Below the pieces are notes generated by a model. That model was not told the DNA's origin. It ran no database searches and saw nothing but the letters and a program-made list of their open reading frames with translations. A DNA stretch of 64,000 nt from Austwickia chelonae NBRC 105200 (lineage in GTDB: Bacteria > Actinomycetota > Actinomycetes > Actinomycetales > Dermatophilaceae): NCBI RefSeq assembly GCF_000298175.1, contig NZ_BAGZ01000002.1:113456-177455 (forward strand). The letters are read 5' to 3'. How positions within the stretch are numbered: the first letter of the stretch is position 1; every line of letters starts with the position of its first letter. This document shows, piece by piece, positions 9,175 to 18,016 of the stretch. Made by a program: the position numbers and the translations under genes.

Positions 9175-9231
9175 AGATTGAACGGAGAAAGGCCCGGATA
9201 AGTGCTGACGAATACCCTGTTCACAAGCCGT

Positions 9232-9251
9232 AAGGAGAACCTGTCCTCCTT
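9232..9251. promoter_or_regulatory. Inverted repeat upstream of the SorC-type gene
   Basis: AAGGAG and CTCCTT flank an 8-nt spacer. The left arm could act as a distant Shine-Dalgarno, and the hairpin may hide it. Its role is unclear. Confidence 0.3.
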
Positions 9252-9258
9252 CTAAAAA

Positions 9259-9270
9259 GCACATTCGTGC
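9259..9270. promoter_or_regulatory. Third candidate operator overlapping the SorC-type start
   Basis: GCACattcGTGC is a palindrome whose right arm contains the GTG start at 9267. It matches the half-sites of the two palindromes about 100 bp upstream and suggests autoregulation. Confidence 0.35.
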
Positions 9271-10232
9271 ACACTTGGACCGTGCAGGAAGGCCGTGAAC
9301 ATCTCTCCCTGCTCGCCCAGGTGTCCCGTTGGTACTACCTGGACGGGCTCAGCCAGGACGAGATCGGGAAGAAGGTCTGTCTCTCCCGGTCCCGCATCTC
9401 CCGGCTGCTCTCCGAAGCCCGGCGACGCAAGATCGTCCGGTTCGTCATCGGACACCCGCTCGAACGCGCCATGGCCCTGGAAGAATCCTTGTGCTCCCGG
9501 TTTGGACTACGCGACGCCCGGGTCGCCCAGTGCGGCGAAGGCATGAGCCCGCTCACCGCCGTCGCCACCACCGCGGCAGAGGTCCTCGTCGACCTCTGCC
9601 GACAGGCCACCGTCCTGGCCACCTCCTCGGGGACGACCTTGAGCGCCGTGGTCGAACAGCTGCCCCACCAGACACTCCACGACCTCTGCGTCGTCCAGAT
9701 GATCGGCGCACTGTCGAAGGACAGCCCGGTCACCGACTCACCGGATGTCACCCGGCGCATCGCCGAACGCTTCGGCGCCACCTACCGCCTGATGCCGGCG
9801 CCACTCCTCGTCGGCTCGCCCCGACTCGCCCAAGCCCTGCGCAGGGAAGAATCGGTGGCCAATGCGCTGGCGCTCGCTTCCCACGCCGATGTCGCGATCG
9901 TCGGAATCGGCGCACTCGACCGCGCCGGCATCTCCGGGCCGATCTTCCAAGGCTGGCTGACCCCCGCCGAATGCGACTACCTGGCAGGCCTGGGCGCCGT
10001 CGGTCACATCTCCGGACACCACTTCGACGCGAACGGCCGCCACATCCACGCCACCCTGTGCGAACGGGTGATGGCGGTCCCCCTGGACCGGCTACGGTCC
10101 ATCGACCAGGTCGTCGCCGTCGCCGCCGGAACCGAGAAGGCCCGCGCGATCCAAGGCGCACTCCGAGGCGGCTACGTCGACCTCCTCGTCACCGACACGG
10201 TCACCGCCCAAGCCGTCCTCGCCCTGCCCTGA
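9267..10232 (+). CDS. SorC/DeoR-type sugar-binding transcriptional regulator
   Basis: A 321-residue regulator. An N-terminal helix-turn-helix occupies about residues 25-55 (LSQDEIGKKVCLSRSRISRL). A SorC sugar-phosphate-binding domain of the NagB-like fold fills the rest (ATSSGTT, VAIVGIGAL, AAGTEKARAI). Members bind a phosphorylated sugar intermediate and control the adjacent catabolic operon. It is divergent from the lactonase-ulaD-ulaEF-kinase-MFS operon and very probably controls it through the palindromes between them. GTG 9267 is the longest start; GTG 9282 is an alternative. No good Shine-Dalgarno is adjacent to either. Confidence 0.9.
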   Translation: MHTWTVQEGREHLSLLAQVSRWYYLDGLSQDEIGKKVCLSRSRISRLLSEARRRKIVRFVIGHPLERAMALEESLCSRFGLRDARVAQCGEGMSPLTAVATTAAEVLVDLCRQATVLATSSGTTLSAVVEQLPHQTLHDLCVVQMIGALSKDSPVTDSPDVTRRIAERFGATYRLMPAPLLVGSPRLAQALRREESVANALALASHADVAIVGIGALDRAGISGPIFQGWLTPAECDYLAGLGAVGHISGHHFDANGRHIHATLCERVMAVPLDRLRSIDQVVAVAAGTEKARAIQGALRGGYVDLLVTDTVTAQAVLALP

Positions 10233-10273
10233 CCACCGGGAGCACCCTCCGGCAAGGCGCCCTCACACCGGAC

Positions 10274-11311
10274 TCACCGCCGGGTCGAATCGGTGACCTC
10301 CCCCACCAGCTCCTCCAGGACGTCCTCCAGGAAGACCACCCCGTTCACCCCGCCCCCGGCGTCCACCACCCTGGCCAGATGCGCTCCGCTGAGCTGCATA
10401 CTCACCAGGACGTCCTGGATCTCGTCCTCCGGGGACACCGTCGCCAACGGCCGCACCCGCTTCCACGGCAGAGCCTGCACCCGTTCCTCCTCGTCGGCGT
10501 AGAGCACATCCTTCAGATGCACGTAACCGGCGAGGTCACCGGACGGATCCGTGATCGGCACCCGGCTGAACCCTTGCTTCGCCACGATCCGCTCCACGTC
10601 CTCAGGGGTGCATCCGCGCGGCAGGGTCACCAGATCGGCCCGTGGAACGGCCACATCTGCAGCGACACGATCACCGAAAGCCAACACCCGTCGTGCCAGA
10701 CCGTGCTGATCGACGCCGAGAAGCCCCTCCTTCGCCGACTCCACGACGATACGGTCGACCTCTTCGGCCGTGTACGCGCTGCTCACCTCATCCTGAGGTT
10801 CCACACCCAAGGCACGGACCAGCGACTTCGCCACCCACTCGAGCACCCGGATCACCGGCCCCAGGGCTCGGGTGACGTACAACAGCGCAGGGGCCAACCA
10901 CAGGGCCGCCCGATCCGGTCCGGCGATGGCCAGATTCTTGGGCACCATCTCCCCCACCACCACATGGAAGTACGCCACGATCAACAAGGCCGCAGACAGA
11001 CCCACCAGATGAGAGGCACCCTCGGGCAGACCCGTCCGCGCGATCCACGGAGCGATCAGATGATGGATGGCATCCTCGGCCAAGGCCCCCAACAGCAGCG
11101 AACAGACCGTGATCCCCAACTGGGCACAGGCCAACAGACTGGCCACATGCTCCAAGGCCACCAACGCCAGCTGAGCCGACCTGCGCCCGCCCTGGGCCAG
11201 CGGCTCCAACTGGCTCCGCCGAGCCGTCATCACCGCGAACTCCGCCCCCACGAAGAATGCGTTCCCCATCAGGAGCAGCACCGAGACCACCAAGGCCGCC
11301 CCCGGGCTCAC
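10274..11311 (-). CDS. CNNM/DUF21 transporter with CBS pair (second copy)
   Basis: A 345-residue membrane protein of the CorC/HlyC-like family. The DUF21 membrane domain with three to four helices covers about residues 1-190 (NAFFVGAEFAVM, YFHVVVGEMVPK). A CBS pair covers about 200-330. It lacks the C-terminal CorC_HlyC domain present in its neighbour. Family members are linked to magnesium or cobalt efflux. The GTG start at 11311 overlaps the stop of the preceding gene (GTGA) and has GGAGG seven bases upstream; a longer in-frame extension upstream is spurious. It forms a two-gene operon with the paralogue and is convergent with the SorC-type gene. Confidence 0.88.
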   Translation of the reverse strand: MSPGAALVVSVLLLMGNAFFVGAEFAVMTARRSQLEPLAQGGRRSAQLALVALEHVASLLACAQLGITVCSLLLGALAEDAIHHLIAPWIARTGLPEGASHLVGLSAALLIVAYFHVVVGEMVPKNLAIAGPDRAALWLAPALLYVTRALGPVIRVLEWVAKSLVRALGVEPQDEVSSAYTAEEVDRIVVESAKEGLLGVDQHGLARRVLAFGDRVAADVAVPRADLVTLPRGCTPEDVERIVAKQGFSRVPITDPSGDLAGYVHLKDVLYADEEERVQALPWKRVRPLATVSPEDEIQDVLVSMQLSGAHLARVVDAGGGVNGVVFLEDVLEELVGEVTDSTRR

Positions 11312-12660
11312 CCGTGGCCTCCGATCTCCCGCGGCAACCGTCCCTCGTCGAGCTGCTGGACGACCGGATCCACCGGCAGCAGACGCACCCGTTCCACCCG
11401 GCGGGCGTCCATCCCCTCCACCAGGACCCGCCAACCCACGATCTCCACCTCGTCACCCACCGCAGGAATCCGGCCCAGCACCGCCATCATGAACCCGCCC
11501 ACCGTCTCGTAGGACGCGCCCTCCGGCAGATCGGCACCCACCCGTTCCCGGACCTCGTCCACCCGCCACGCACCGGGCACCGTCCAACGCCCCCGGACAT
11601 CGCGTCGGGCCGAGGTCAGCTGCCGGTCGTGCTCGTCGGCGACCTCCCCGACCAGCTCCTCGACCACGTCCTCCAAGGTCACCACCCCGGAAGTACCCCC
11701 GTACTCGTCGACCACCATCGCGAACTGGTGCCCGCCCCCGCGCAACAACCCCAGCAACGGTTCCAACCCGATCGTCTCCGGCACCAGCACCGGAGGTGTC
11801 ATCAGACCCGACACCGGCACCGAAGCCCGCCGCCCGTGCGGCACCGCCACCGCCTGTTTCACATGCACCATGCCGTCCACGTCGTCCCAGTCGTCGCCGA
11901 GCACCGGAAAACGGGAATGACCGGTCCGACGCGCGAGCGAGAGCACGTCCGCCGCCGAATCCGTACGTTCCACCGCCACACAACGCACCCGCGGTGTCAT
12001 CACGTCCGCCGCCGTCCGCGAACCGAAATCCAACGACCTGGTCACCCGGGTGGCCAGATCTTCGTCCAAGGTGCCGACCTGCGCGCTCCTGCGTACGATC
12101 GACGCCAGCTCCTGCGGGGTACGCGCCCCGGAGAGCTCCTCCTGCGGGCGCACCCCGAAGGACTCGAGCACCGCATTGGCCGAGCCGTTGAGCACCACGA
12201 TGAGCGGCCGCACCGCCACGGTGAAGACCCGGACCGGTACCGCCACCACCTTCGCCGTCGCCAACGGGACGGAGATACCCAGGAACTGCGGCACCAACTC
12301 CCCGACGACCATGGAGAACAAGGTCGCCACCACCAGGGCACCCCCGGAGGCCACCGCCGACGCGCTCTCCGCCGGAACACCCGCCGCAGTGACCGGGCCG
12401 GTCAACAAGGCCCCCACCGACGGCGTCGCGATGTACCCCAACGCCAGAGTCGTCAGGGTGATCCCCACCTGGGCCCCGGACAACTGGGTGGACAAGGTCG
12501 CCAACGACGGCAGGACCGCATGCGCCCCGGCATCCCCGCTCTCGGCCGCACCGTGCACGCTGGACCGATCGAGCGCGACCAGGGAGAACTCCGCCGCGAC
12601 GAAGACGGCCGTCCCCAGGGTCAACAGGATGCCCACACCGACGAGCAACCATTCGGTCAT
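11308..12660 (-). CDS. CNNM/DUF21 transporter with CBS pair and CorC_HlyC domain (first copy)
   Basis: A 450-residue protein: DUF21 membrane domain at about 1-195 (FVAAEFSLVALDR, LFSMVVGELVPQ), CBS pair at about 210-335 (VVDEYGGTSGVVTLED), then a CorC_HlyC transporter-associated domain at about 350-430 (YETVGGFMMAVLGRIP). It is likely a cation exporter or regulator at the cytoplasmic membrane; the substrate (Mg2+/Co2+) is inferred from the family. ATG 12660 begins the hydrophobic segment (MTEWLLVGVGILL), with AGGATGG upstream. It is transcribed away from kgd and coupled to its shorter paralogue, so the two may form a heteromer. Confidence 0.9.
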   Translation of the reverse strand: MTEWLLVGVGILLTLGTAVFVAAEFSLVALDRSSVHGAAESGDAGAHAVLPSLATLSTQLSGAQVGITLTTLALGYIATPSVGALLTGPVTAAGVPAESASAVASGGALVVATLFSMVVGELVPQFLGISVPLATAKVVAVPVRVFTVAVRPLIVVLNGSANAVLESFGVRPQEELSGARTPQELASIVRRSAQVGTLDEDLATRVTRSLDFGSRTAADVMTPRVRCVAVERTDSAADVLSLARRTGHSRFPVLGDDWDDVDGMVHVKQAVAVPHGRRASVPVSGLMTPPVLVPETIGLEPLLGLLRGGGHQFAMVVDEYGGTSGVVTLEDVVEELVGEVADEHDRQLTSARRDVRGRWTVPGAWRVDEVRERVGADLPEGASYETVGGFMMAVLGRIPAVGDEVEIVGWRVLVEGMDARRVERVRLLPVDPVVQQLDEGRLPREIGGHG

Positions 12661-12786
12661 AGTGGCCGCCATCCTAATCCGCCACAAAGCGGACATGGCG
12701 GAAGGACATGTCCCGATCGGTGGGATCGACCGTGGAACGACCCCGTTCGCCTTCTTCCGGAACCGCACCAGCCGCCCACCGCGGGG

Positions 12787-12792
12787 TAGCCT
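12787..12792 (+). promoter_or_regulatory. Possible -10 box for kgd
   Basis: TAGCCT lies 85 nt before the GTG of kgd in the divergent region. No clear -35 is present. It would give a leadered transcript. Confidence 0.3.
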
Positions 12793-12877
12793 GGCACCGG
12801 CGGACCAGCGATGTCGTCGGGTGGTCCGTCATGTGTCCTGGCCGTCACCGGCGACAGACGAAAGAGGCGAGTCCGCC

Positions 12878-15800
12878 GTGGCAGAATTGCCCGCTCCGAA
12901 CGATCCCACCGCCAGCTTCGGGCCCAACCAGTGGCTCGTCGACGAGCTCTACGAGCAGTACCTGCAGGACAAGGAATCCGTCGACAAAGCGTGGTGGCCG
13001 TTCTTCGACGGGTACGCCCCTCGCCGGGAGAGCAGCCCCCCGGCCGCTCCGGCCGCTCCGGCCGCCCCGGCCGCCACCGCGGCACCTGCTCCAGAGCCCA
13101 CCCCTCCCACGGCGAGCACGGACGGCCAGGCCGCGCCCCGGAACGAAACGGGTGCGCGAACCTCCGAGAGTACGGTCAGGCCACCCGCGGACACCGCGGC
13201 CCGGACCGGGTCCCCCGAGAAGAAGTCCCCGGAGAAGACGGAGAAGAAAACCGAACCGGAGCCGGACACCGCGACGACCCGCCAGGCCCCCGCACAACAG
13301 AAGGAACCGACACCGCCTGCGATGCCGATGGGAAAGACCCCGACCCCCCGGGACACCCCACAAGTGAGTCCCCCTCAGGTGCAGGACGCCGAAGAAGTCA
13401 AGGCGATCAAGGGCCCCGCGGCCCGCATCGTGACGAACATGGACGCCTCCCTGCAGGTGCCCACCGCGACCAGTGTCCGCGCCGTCCCGGCGAAACTGAT
13501 GATCGACAACCGCATCCAGATCAATCAGCATCTGCAACGCACCCGCGGCGGGAAAATCAGCTTCACCCACCTCATCGGGTACGCGATCGTGAAGGCGCTC
13601 GCCGAGCTTCCCGACATGAACTGCAGCTACCGGGTGGACGAGAAGGGCAAACCACAGCTGGTCCGACCGGCCCATGTCAATTTCGGGTTGGCGATCGACC
13701 TTCCGCGCCCTGATGGCACCCGCAGCCTGGTGGTGCCGTCGATCAAAGCCGCCGAGAGGATGGATTTCTTCCAGTTCTGGAATGCCTACGAGGAACTGGT
13801 CCGCAAGGCTCGGGGCAACAAGCTGACGGTCGACGACTTCGTCGGGACGACCATCTCGTTGACCAACCCCGGAGGGATCGGCACCGTACAGTCGGTGCCC
13901 CGACTGATGCAGGGTCAGGGGTGCATCATCGGCGCCGGTGCGCTCGACTACCCGGCGGAATGGCAGGGCGCGAGCCTGGAGACCGTCGCCCGGCAGGGGA
14001 TCAGCAAGATCATCACGCTGACCAGCACCTACGACCACCGCATCATCCAGGGCGCCGCGTCGGGCGACTTCCTGCGGATCATCCACCGGTTGTTGCTCGG
14101 CGAGGACGGTTTCTACGACGAGATCTACCGCAGCCTGCGCATCCCGTACGAGCCGGTGCGGTGGAAGCGCGACCTGGTGGCCAGCCACGAGGACGACCTG
14201 TCCAAGGCGGCCCGGGTGCAGCAGCTGATCCATGCCTACCGGGTCCGGGGCCACCTGTTGGCCGACACCGACCCGTTGGAGTACCGGATGCGACAGCACG
14301 ACGATGTCGCTCTGGAGACCTACGGACTGACCCTGTGGGATCTGGACCGGGAGGTCGCCACCGGTGGTTTCGGCGGTTCCGAACGGGCCACGCTCCGGGC
14401 GATCCTGGACGTCCTGCGGGACAGCTACTGCCGCACCGTCGGCGTGGAGTACATGCACATCCAGGACCCTGACCAGCGGTTGTGGATGCAGCAGAAGATC
14501 GAGGTCAAAGCGGAGAAGGTCGGCAGGGACGAGCAGATGCGCATCCTGCGTCGGCTCAATGCCGCCGAGGCCTTCGAGACCTTCCTGCAGACGAAGTACG
14601 TCGGACAGAAACGGTTCAGCCTCGAGGGCGGCGAGTCGGTGATCGCGCTGCTCGACCGGGTGCTGTGCCGCGCTGCCGAGGACGGCATGGACGAGGTGTG
14701 CATCGGCATGCCGCACCGTGGTCGGCTCAACGTGCTGGCCAATATCGCCGGTAAGAGCTACGCGCAGATCTTCCGTGAGTTCGAGGGCACGCAGGATCCG
14801 CGGAGCGTCCAGGGATCGGGCGATGTGAAGTACCACCTGGGCACCGAAGGCGTCTTCGAGTCCGAGGACGGGAAGACCACGAAGGTCTACCTGGCGGCGA
14901 ACCCCAGCCACCTGGAAGCGGTGAACCCGGTACTGGAAGGCATCGTGCGGGCCAAGCAGGACCGGTTGGACAGGCACGGTGAGGAGTTCACGGTCCTGCC
15001 GTTGCTCCTGCACGGTGATGCGGCCTTCGCCGGTCAGGGCGTCGTCCTGGAGACCTTGCAGCTGAGCCAGTTGCGGGGTTATCGCACCGGCGGGACCGTG
15101 CACGTCGTGGTCAACAACCAGGTGGGTTTCACCACTGCGCCGACGAGTTCACGAAGCTCGGTGTACTCCACCGACCTGGCCCGGACGATCCAGGCCCCGA
15201 TCTTCCATGTCAACGGGGACGATCCCGAGGCCTGTGTGCGGGTGGCGGAGCTGGCCTACGAGTTCCGTCAGAAGTTCGCCAAGGACGTCGTCATCGACCT
15301 GATCTGCTATCGACGCCGTGGACACAACGAGGGCGACGACCCCTCGATGACGCAACCGTTGATGTACAAGCTCATCGAGGCCAAGCGCAGCGTCCGTAAG
15401 CTGTACACCGAGGCACTGGTCGGACGCGGTGACATCACTCTCGAGGACGCTCAGACCGCATTGCAGGACTACCAGGGCCGTCTGGAACAGGTCTTCCTGG
15501 AGACCAAGGAAGCCGCCAAGGCCAAACCGGTGGCACCTGCAGTGGGTGCGACCACCGAGATCGACGGCCTGGAACGGCCCGAGGCCCAGGTCGAGGACGA
15601 AGTACGCGCGCACCGCAGCCATTCCACCGCGATCAGCACGGAGTTGCTGCACAAGATCGGTGACCTGTGGACCAACTGGCCGGACAGCTTCGAACCGCAC
15701 AAGAAGCTGCGCAGCATGTTGGAGAAGCGCACCCAGATGACCCGCGAGGGCGGCATCGACTGGGGGATGGGTGAGCTGATCGCCTTCGGTTCGCTGCTCA

Positions 15801-16789
15801 GCGAGGGGACCCCGGTGCGACTGGCCGGCCAGGACTCCCGCCGGGGCACCTTCGTGCAACGGCATGCCGTCCTCATCGACCGGGCCAGCGCCGAGGAGTG
15901 GACCCCCTTGCTCTACCTGGGCGACGGGCAGGCCCGCTTCTGGGTATACGACTCCTTGCTGTCCGAGTTCGCGGCCATGGGCTTCGAGTACGGCTATTCG
16001 GTGGAACGTCCCGATGCGCTGGTCTGCTGGGAGGCCCAGTTCGGTGACTTCGCCAATGGCGCCCAGACCATCGTCGACGAGTTCATCTCCAGTTCCGAGC
16101 AGAAATGGGGCCAACGCAGTTCCGTGGTGCTGCTCCTCCCCCACGGGTACGAGGGGCAGGGGCCGGATCACAGCTCGGCACGGATCGAGCGGTACCTCCA
16201 GCTGTGCGCTCAGGACAATATGACGGTCGCCAACCCCAGCACCCCGGCCAGTTACTTCCACCTGCTGCGCCGCCAGGCGTACTCCCGGCCGCGCAAGCCC
16301 TTGGTGGTCTTCACACCGAAGCAGTTGCTGCGCCTGCGTGCGGCGACCAGTGCCGTCGAGGACTTCACCGAAGGAACCTTCGAACCGGCCGTACGGGACA
16401 AGGCACCGTTGGACGGCGCGGCGGTCACCCGGGTGCTGCTCGCCTCCGGGCGGGTGGTCTACGACCTGGAGGCCGAGCGCGAACAACGCCAGGACGGAGC
16501 CACGGCCATCATCCGGGTGGAGCAGCTCTACCCGACGCCCGGCCGGGAGATCGCCGAGATCGTGAAGCACTACCCGAATGCCGAACTCGTCTGGGCTCAG
16601 GACGAACCGGCGAACCAGGGTGCCTGGCCCTTCATGATGGTCAACCTTCCGCAGGCTCTGGCCGAGAATGGCGAGCGCCGACCGATCCGAGTGGTCTCCC
16701 GGGCGGCTTCGGCTTCCCCGTCCACCGGTTCGCACAAACAGCACGAGGTCGAGCGGGCCGCCTTGATGAGGGAGTCCTTCGACCGCTGA
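12878..16789 (+). CDS. kgd: Multifunctional 2-oxoglutarate decarboxylase/dehydrogenase (fused E2-E1, Kgd/OdhA type)
   Basis: A 1303-residue TCA-cycle enzyme. Residues 1-45 form the E1 N-terminal segment that binds partner subunits (SFGPNQWLVDELYEQYL). A Pro/Ala/Lys-rich linker runs to about 175. An E2 succinyltransferase core follows at about 180-400 with the active-site motif TYDHRIIQG and no lipoyl domain. The thiamine-diphosphate E1 domain fills the rest (MPHRGRLNVLANI, GEQ-type loops, and a transketolase C-terminal half from about 960). Actinobacterial Kgd decarboxylates 2-oxoglutarate and also supports the dehydrogenase complex using a lipoyl E2 borrowed from pyruvate dehydrogenase. GTG 12878 is chosen because the conserved N-terminus begins MAELP-like; the open frame upstream is antisense noise. 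The linker is unusually long and charged. Confidence 0.96.
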   Translation: MAELPAPNDPTASFGPNQWLVDELYEQYLQDKESVDKAWWPFFDGYAPRRESSPPAAPAAPAAPAATAAPAPEPTPPTASTDGQAAPRNETGARTSESTVRPPADTAARTGSPEKKSPEKTEKKTEPEPDTATTRQAPAQQKEPTPPAMPMGKTPTPRDTPQVSPPQVQDAEEVKAIKGPAARIVTNMDASLQVPTATSVRAVPAKLMIDNRIQINQHLQRTRGGKISFTHLIGYAIVKALAELPDMNCSYRVDEKGKPQLVRPAHVNFGLAIDLPRPDGTRSLVVPSIKAAERMDFFQFWNAYEELVRKARGNKLTVDDFVGTTISLTNPGGIGTVQSVPRLMQGQGCIIGAGALDYPAEWQGASLETVARQGISKIITLTSTYDHRIIQGAASGDFLRIIHRLLLGEDGFYDEIYRSLRIPYEPVRWKRDLVASHEDDLSKAARVQQLIHAYRVRGHLLADTDPLEYRMRQHDDVALETYGLTLWDLDREVATGGFGGSERATLRAILDVLRDSYCRTVGVEYMHIQDPDQRLWMQQKIEVKAEKVGRDEQMRILRRLNAAEAFETFLQTKYVGQKRFSLEGGESVIALLDRVLCRAAEDGMDEVCIGMPHRGRLNVLANIAGKSYAQIFREFEGTQDPRSVQGSGDVKYHLGTEGVFESEDGKTTKVYLAANPSHLEAVNPVLEGIVRAKQDRLDRHGEEFTVLPLLLHGDAAFAGQGVVLETLQLSQLRGYRTGGTVHVVVNNQVGFTTAPTSSRSSVYSTDLARTIQAPIFHVNGDDPEACVRVAELAYEFRQKFAKDVVIDLICYRRRGHNEGDDPSMTQPLMYKLIEAKRSVRKLYTEALVGRGDITLEDAQTALQDYQGRLEQVFLETKEAAKAKPVAPAVGATTEIDGLERPEAQVEDEVRAHRSHSTAISTELLHKIGDLWTNWPDSFEPHKKLRSMLEKRTQMTREGGIDWGMGELIAFGSLLSEGTPVRLAGQDSRRGTFVQRHAVLIDRASAEEWTPLLYLGDGQARFWVYDSLLSEFAAMGFEYGYSVERPDALVCWEAQFGDFANGAQTIVDEFISSSEQKWGQRSSVVLLLPHGYEGQGPDHSSARIERYLQLCAQDNMTVANPSTPASYFHLLRRQAYSRPRKPLVVFTPKQLLRLRAATSAVEDFTEGTFEPAVRDKAPLDGAAVTRVLLASGRVVYDLEAEREQRQDGATAIIRVEQLYPTPGREIAEIVKHYPNAELVWAQDEPANQGAWPFMMVNLPQALAENGERRPIRVVSRAASASPSTGSHKQHEVERAALMRESFDR

Positions 16790-16834
16790 TCCGTCGGGGT
16801 GCCCGGTCGGGTCGGCCGGGTCGTCGCCCCGATT

Positions 16835-16869
16835 CACCGGGGACAGGGCGCGTGCCCCTGTCCCCGGTG
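16835..16869 (+). terminator. Terminator after kgd
   Basis: A 14-bp perfect stem, CACCGGGGACAGGG facing CCCTGTCCCCGGTG, with a 7-nt loop, 46 bp after the kgd stop. There is no T tract. Confidence 0.7.
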
Positions 16870-16897
16870 AGTGCTGATGTGCGGCAGAATGCATCTC

Positions 16898-17074
16898 GTG
16901 TACTTCACCGACCGTGGAATTGAGGAGTTGTCGGCCCGTCGCGGCGATGAGGAGATCACGTTGGACTGGCTGGCCGAGCAGCTACGCACCTTCGTTGATC
17001 TGAATCCGGAATTTGAGATTCCGATCGAGAGGTTCGCGACCTGGCTCGCACGGCTCGACGACGACGAGGACTGA
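16898..17074 (+). CDS. DUF6104 family small protein
   Basis: A 58-residue acidic protein beginning VYFTDRGIEELSARRGDEE and ending in LARLDDDED. It matches the short conserved actinobacterial family DUF6104, which has no known function. GTG 16898 gives the family-typical start (MYFTDRGI-like); ATG 16889 would add three residues. It is followed after eight bases by the SGNH hydrolase gene, with which it is probably co-transcribed, and sits just after the kgd terminator. Confidence 0.8.
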   Translation: MYFTDRGIEELSARRGDEEITLDWLAEQLRTFVDLNPEFEIPIERFATWLARLDDDED

Positions 17075-17082
17075 GTAGGCCT

Positions 17083-17766
17083 GTGAGCAACGAAGAGAGC
17101 AAGCCCAGCAGCGGCGCGGGGGCGGCCCCGATGGAGTTCATCGCCAGCGCGGAGGCGCTCGCCACGGACGGGCCACGTGATGTCGGCCTGGTCTTCATGG
17201 GGGATTCCTTCGTCGCCGGTTACGGCGACCCCAAGGCGTTGGGGTGGGTGAGTCGGGTCACCGCCCGCACCGCGCATCCTGATCTCAATGTGACGAGCTA
17301 CAACCTGGGCATCCGGGGGCAGTCGTCGGCGGATCTGTTGAACCGTTGGCGCCAGGAGGGCGCTCCCCGTTGGGAGGGGCGGCGGGAGCGGCGCCTCGTG
17401 ATGGGGGTCGGGCACGGCGACATCGACCAGGAGCTGACGATCGCCCGGTCTCGGCTCAATATGGCGAATATGTTGGACGAGGCGACAGCTCGGGGCATCT
17501 CACCCTTCGTGGTGGGTCCGCCTCCGACTCTCGACGCCGATTTCAATCATGCGCTGGAGCCGTTGGTCGAGGCCCAGTCCGATGTGTGCAGCCGGCGCAG
17601 CATCCCCTATGTCGACTGCTACTACCCCCTGTTGGAACACGAACAGTGGCTGGCGGAGCTGAGCGCGGCCGAGGATCAGCGGCACCCCGGCCAGGCCGGA
17701 TACGGTCTGTTGGCCTGGTTGGTCTTGCACGGCGGCTGGGAACACTGGTTGCAGATCGCGCCCTGA
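17083..17766 (+). CDS. SGNH/GDSL-type hydrolase
   Basis: A 227-residue cytoplasmic hydrolase with no signal peptide. Block I is GDSFVAG with the nucleophile Ser, block II includes the Gly of YNLGIRGQ, and block V is DQRHPGQAGY with the catalytic Asp and His. Block III, usually GxND, reads GVGHGD, so the oxyanion-hole Asn is not where expected. Likely an esterase or acyl hydrolase; the substrate is unknown. GTG start with a weak ribosome site, eight bases after the DUF6104 gene. Confidence 0.82.
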   Translation: MSNEESKPSSGAGAAPMEFIASAEALATDGPRDVGLVFMGDSFVAGYGDPKALGWVSRVTARTAHPDLNVTSYNLGIRGQSSADLLNRWRQEGAPRWEGRRERRLVMGVGHGDIDQELTIARSRLNMANMLDEATARGISPFVVGPPPTLDADFNHALEPLVEAQSDVCSRRSIPYVDCYYPLLEHEQWLAELSAAEDQRHPGQAGYGLLAWLVLHGGWEHWLQIAP

Positions 17767-17919
17767 CGCGGAAGGGGCCGGCGTGAGCGGGCCCTGATCC
17801 GTTTCGGAGCCGGAGGTCATCGATATCCCGAACGTGTCCTTGTGCGTCCTTGTGCACCTTCTCATCGAGCGCGGCGTGGTCAGCGTGAACGACCGCGTGC
17901 CGACCCCGGACGACGCGCA

Positions 17920-18016
17920 GGACGTCGAAGTCGACTGAGGCCAGCCAGCGGGAGTTGCGCCCGATGCCGCAGCCCACGTCGAGGGCCCGGCCTCCGGGCG
18001 GCGTCTCCCGCCTCGC
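17920..18016 (-). pseudogene. Remnant of a SAM-dependent methyltransferase (motif I only)
   Basis: Directly after, and in frame with, the stop codon of the MDR oxidoreductase, the minus strand reads PPGGRALDVGCGIGRNSRWL and a few further residues. This is a clear class I methyltransferase glycine-rich motif. No start codon precedes it, and recognisable similarity ends after about 30 codons, so this looks like a decayed gene tail left by deletion. The remaining 150 bp to the SGNH gene hold only a 9-bp tandem duplication (TCCTTGTGC). Confidence 0.4.

Noticed and set aside
9329..11512. 727-codon plus-strand frame running from the SorC-type gene into the CNNM gene
   Set aside because: Arg/Pro/His-rich shadow translation crossing two recognised genes on different strands.
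12050..12877. Upstream extension of the kgd reading frame
   Set aside because: It is antisense to the CNNM gene; the conserved N-terminus of Kgd starts at GTG 12878.
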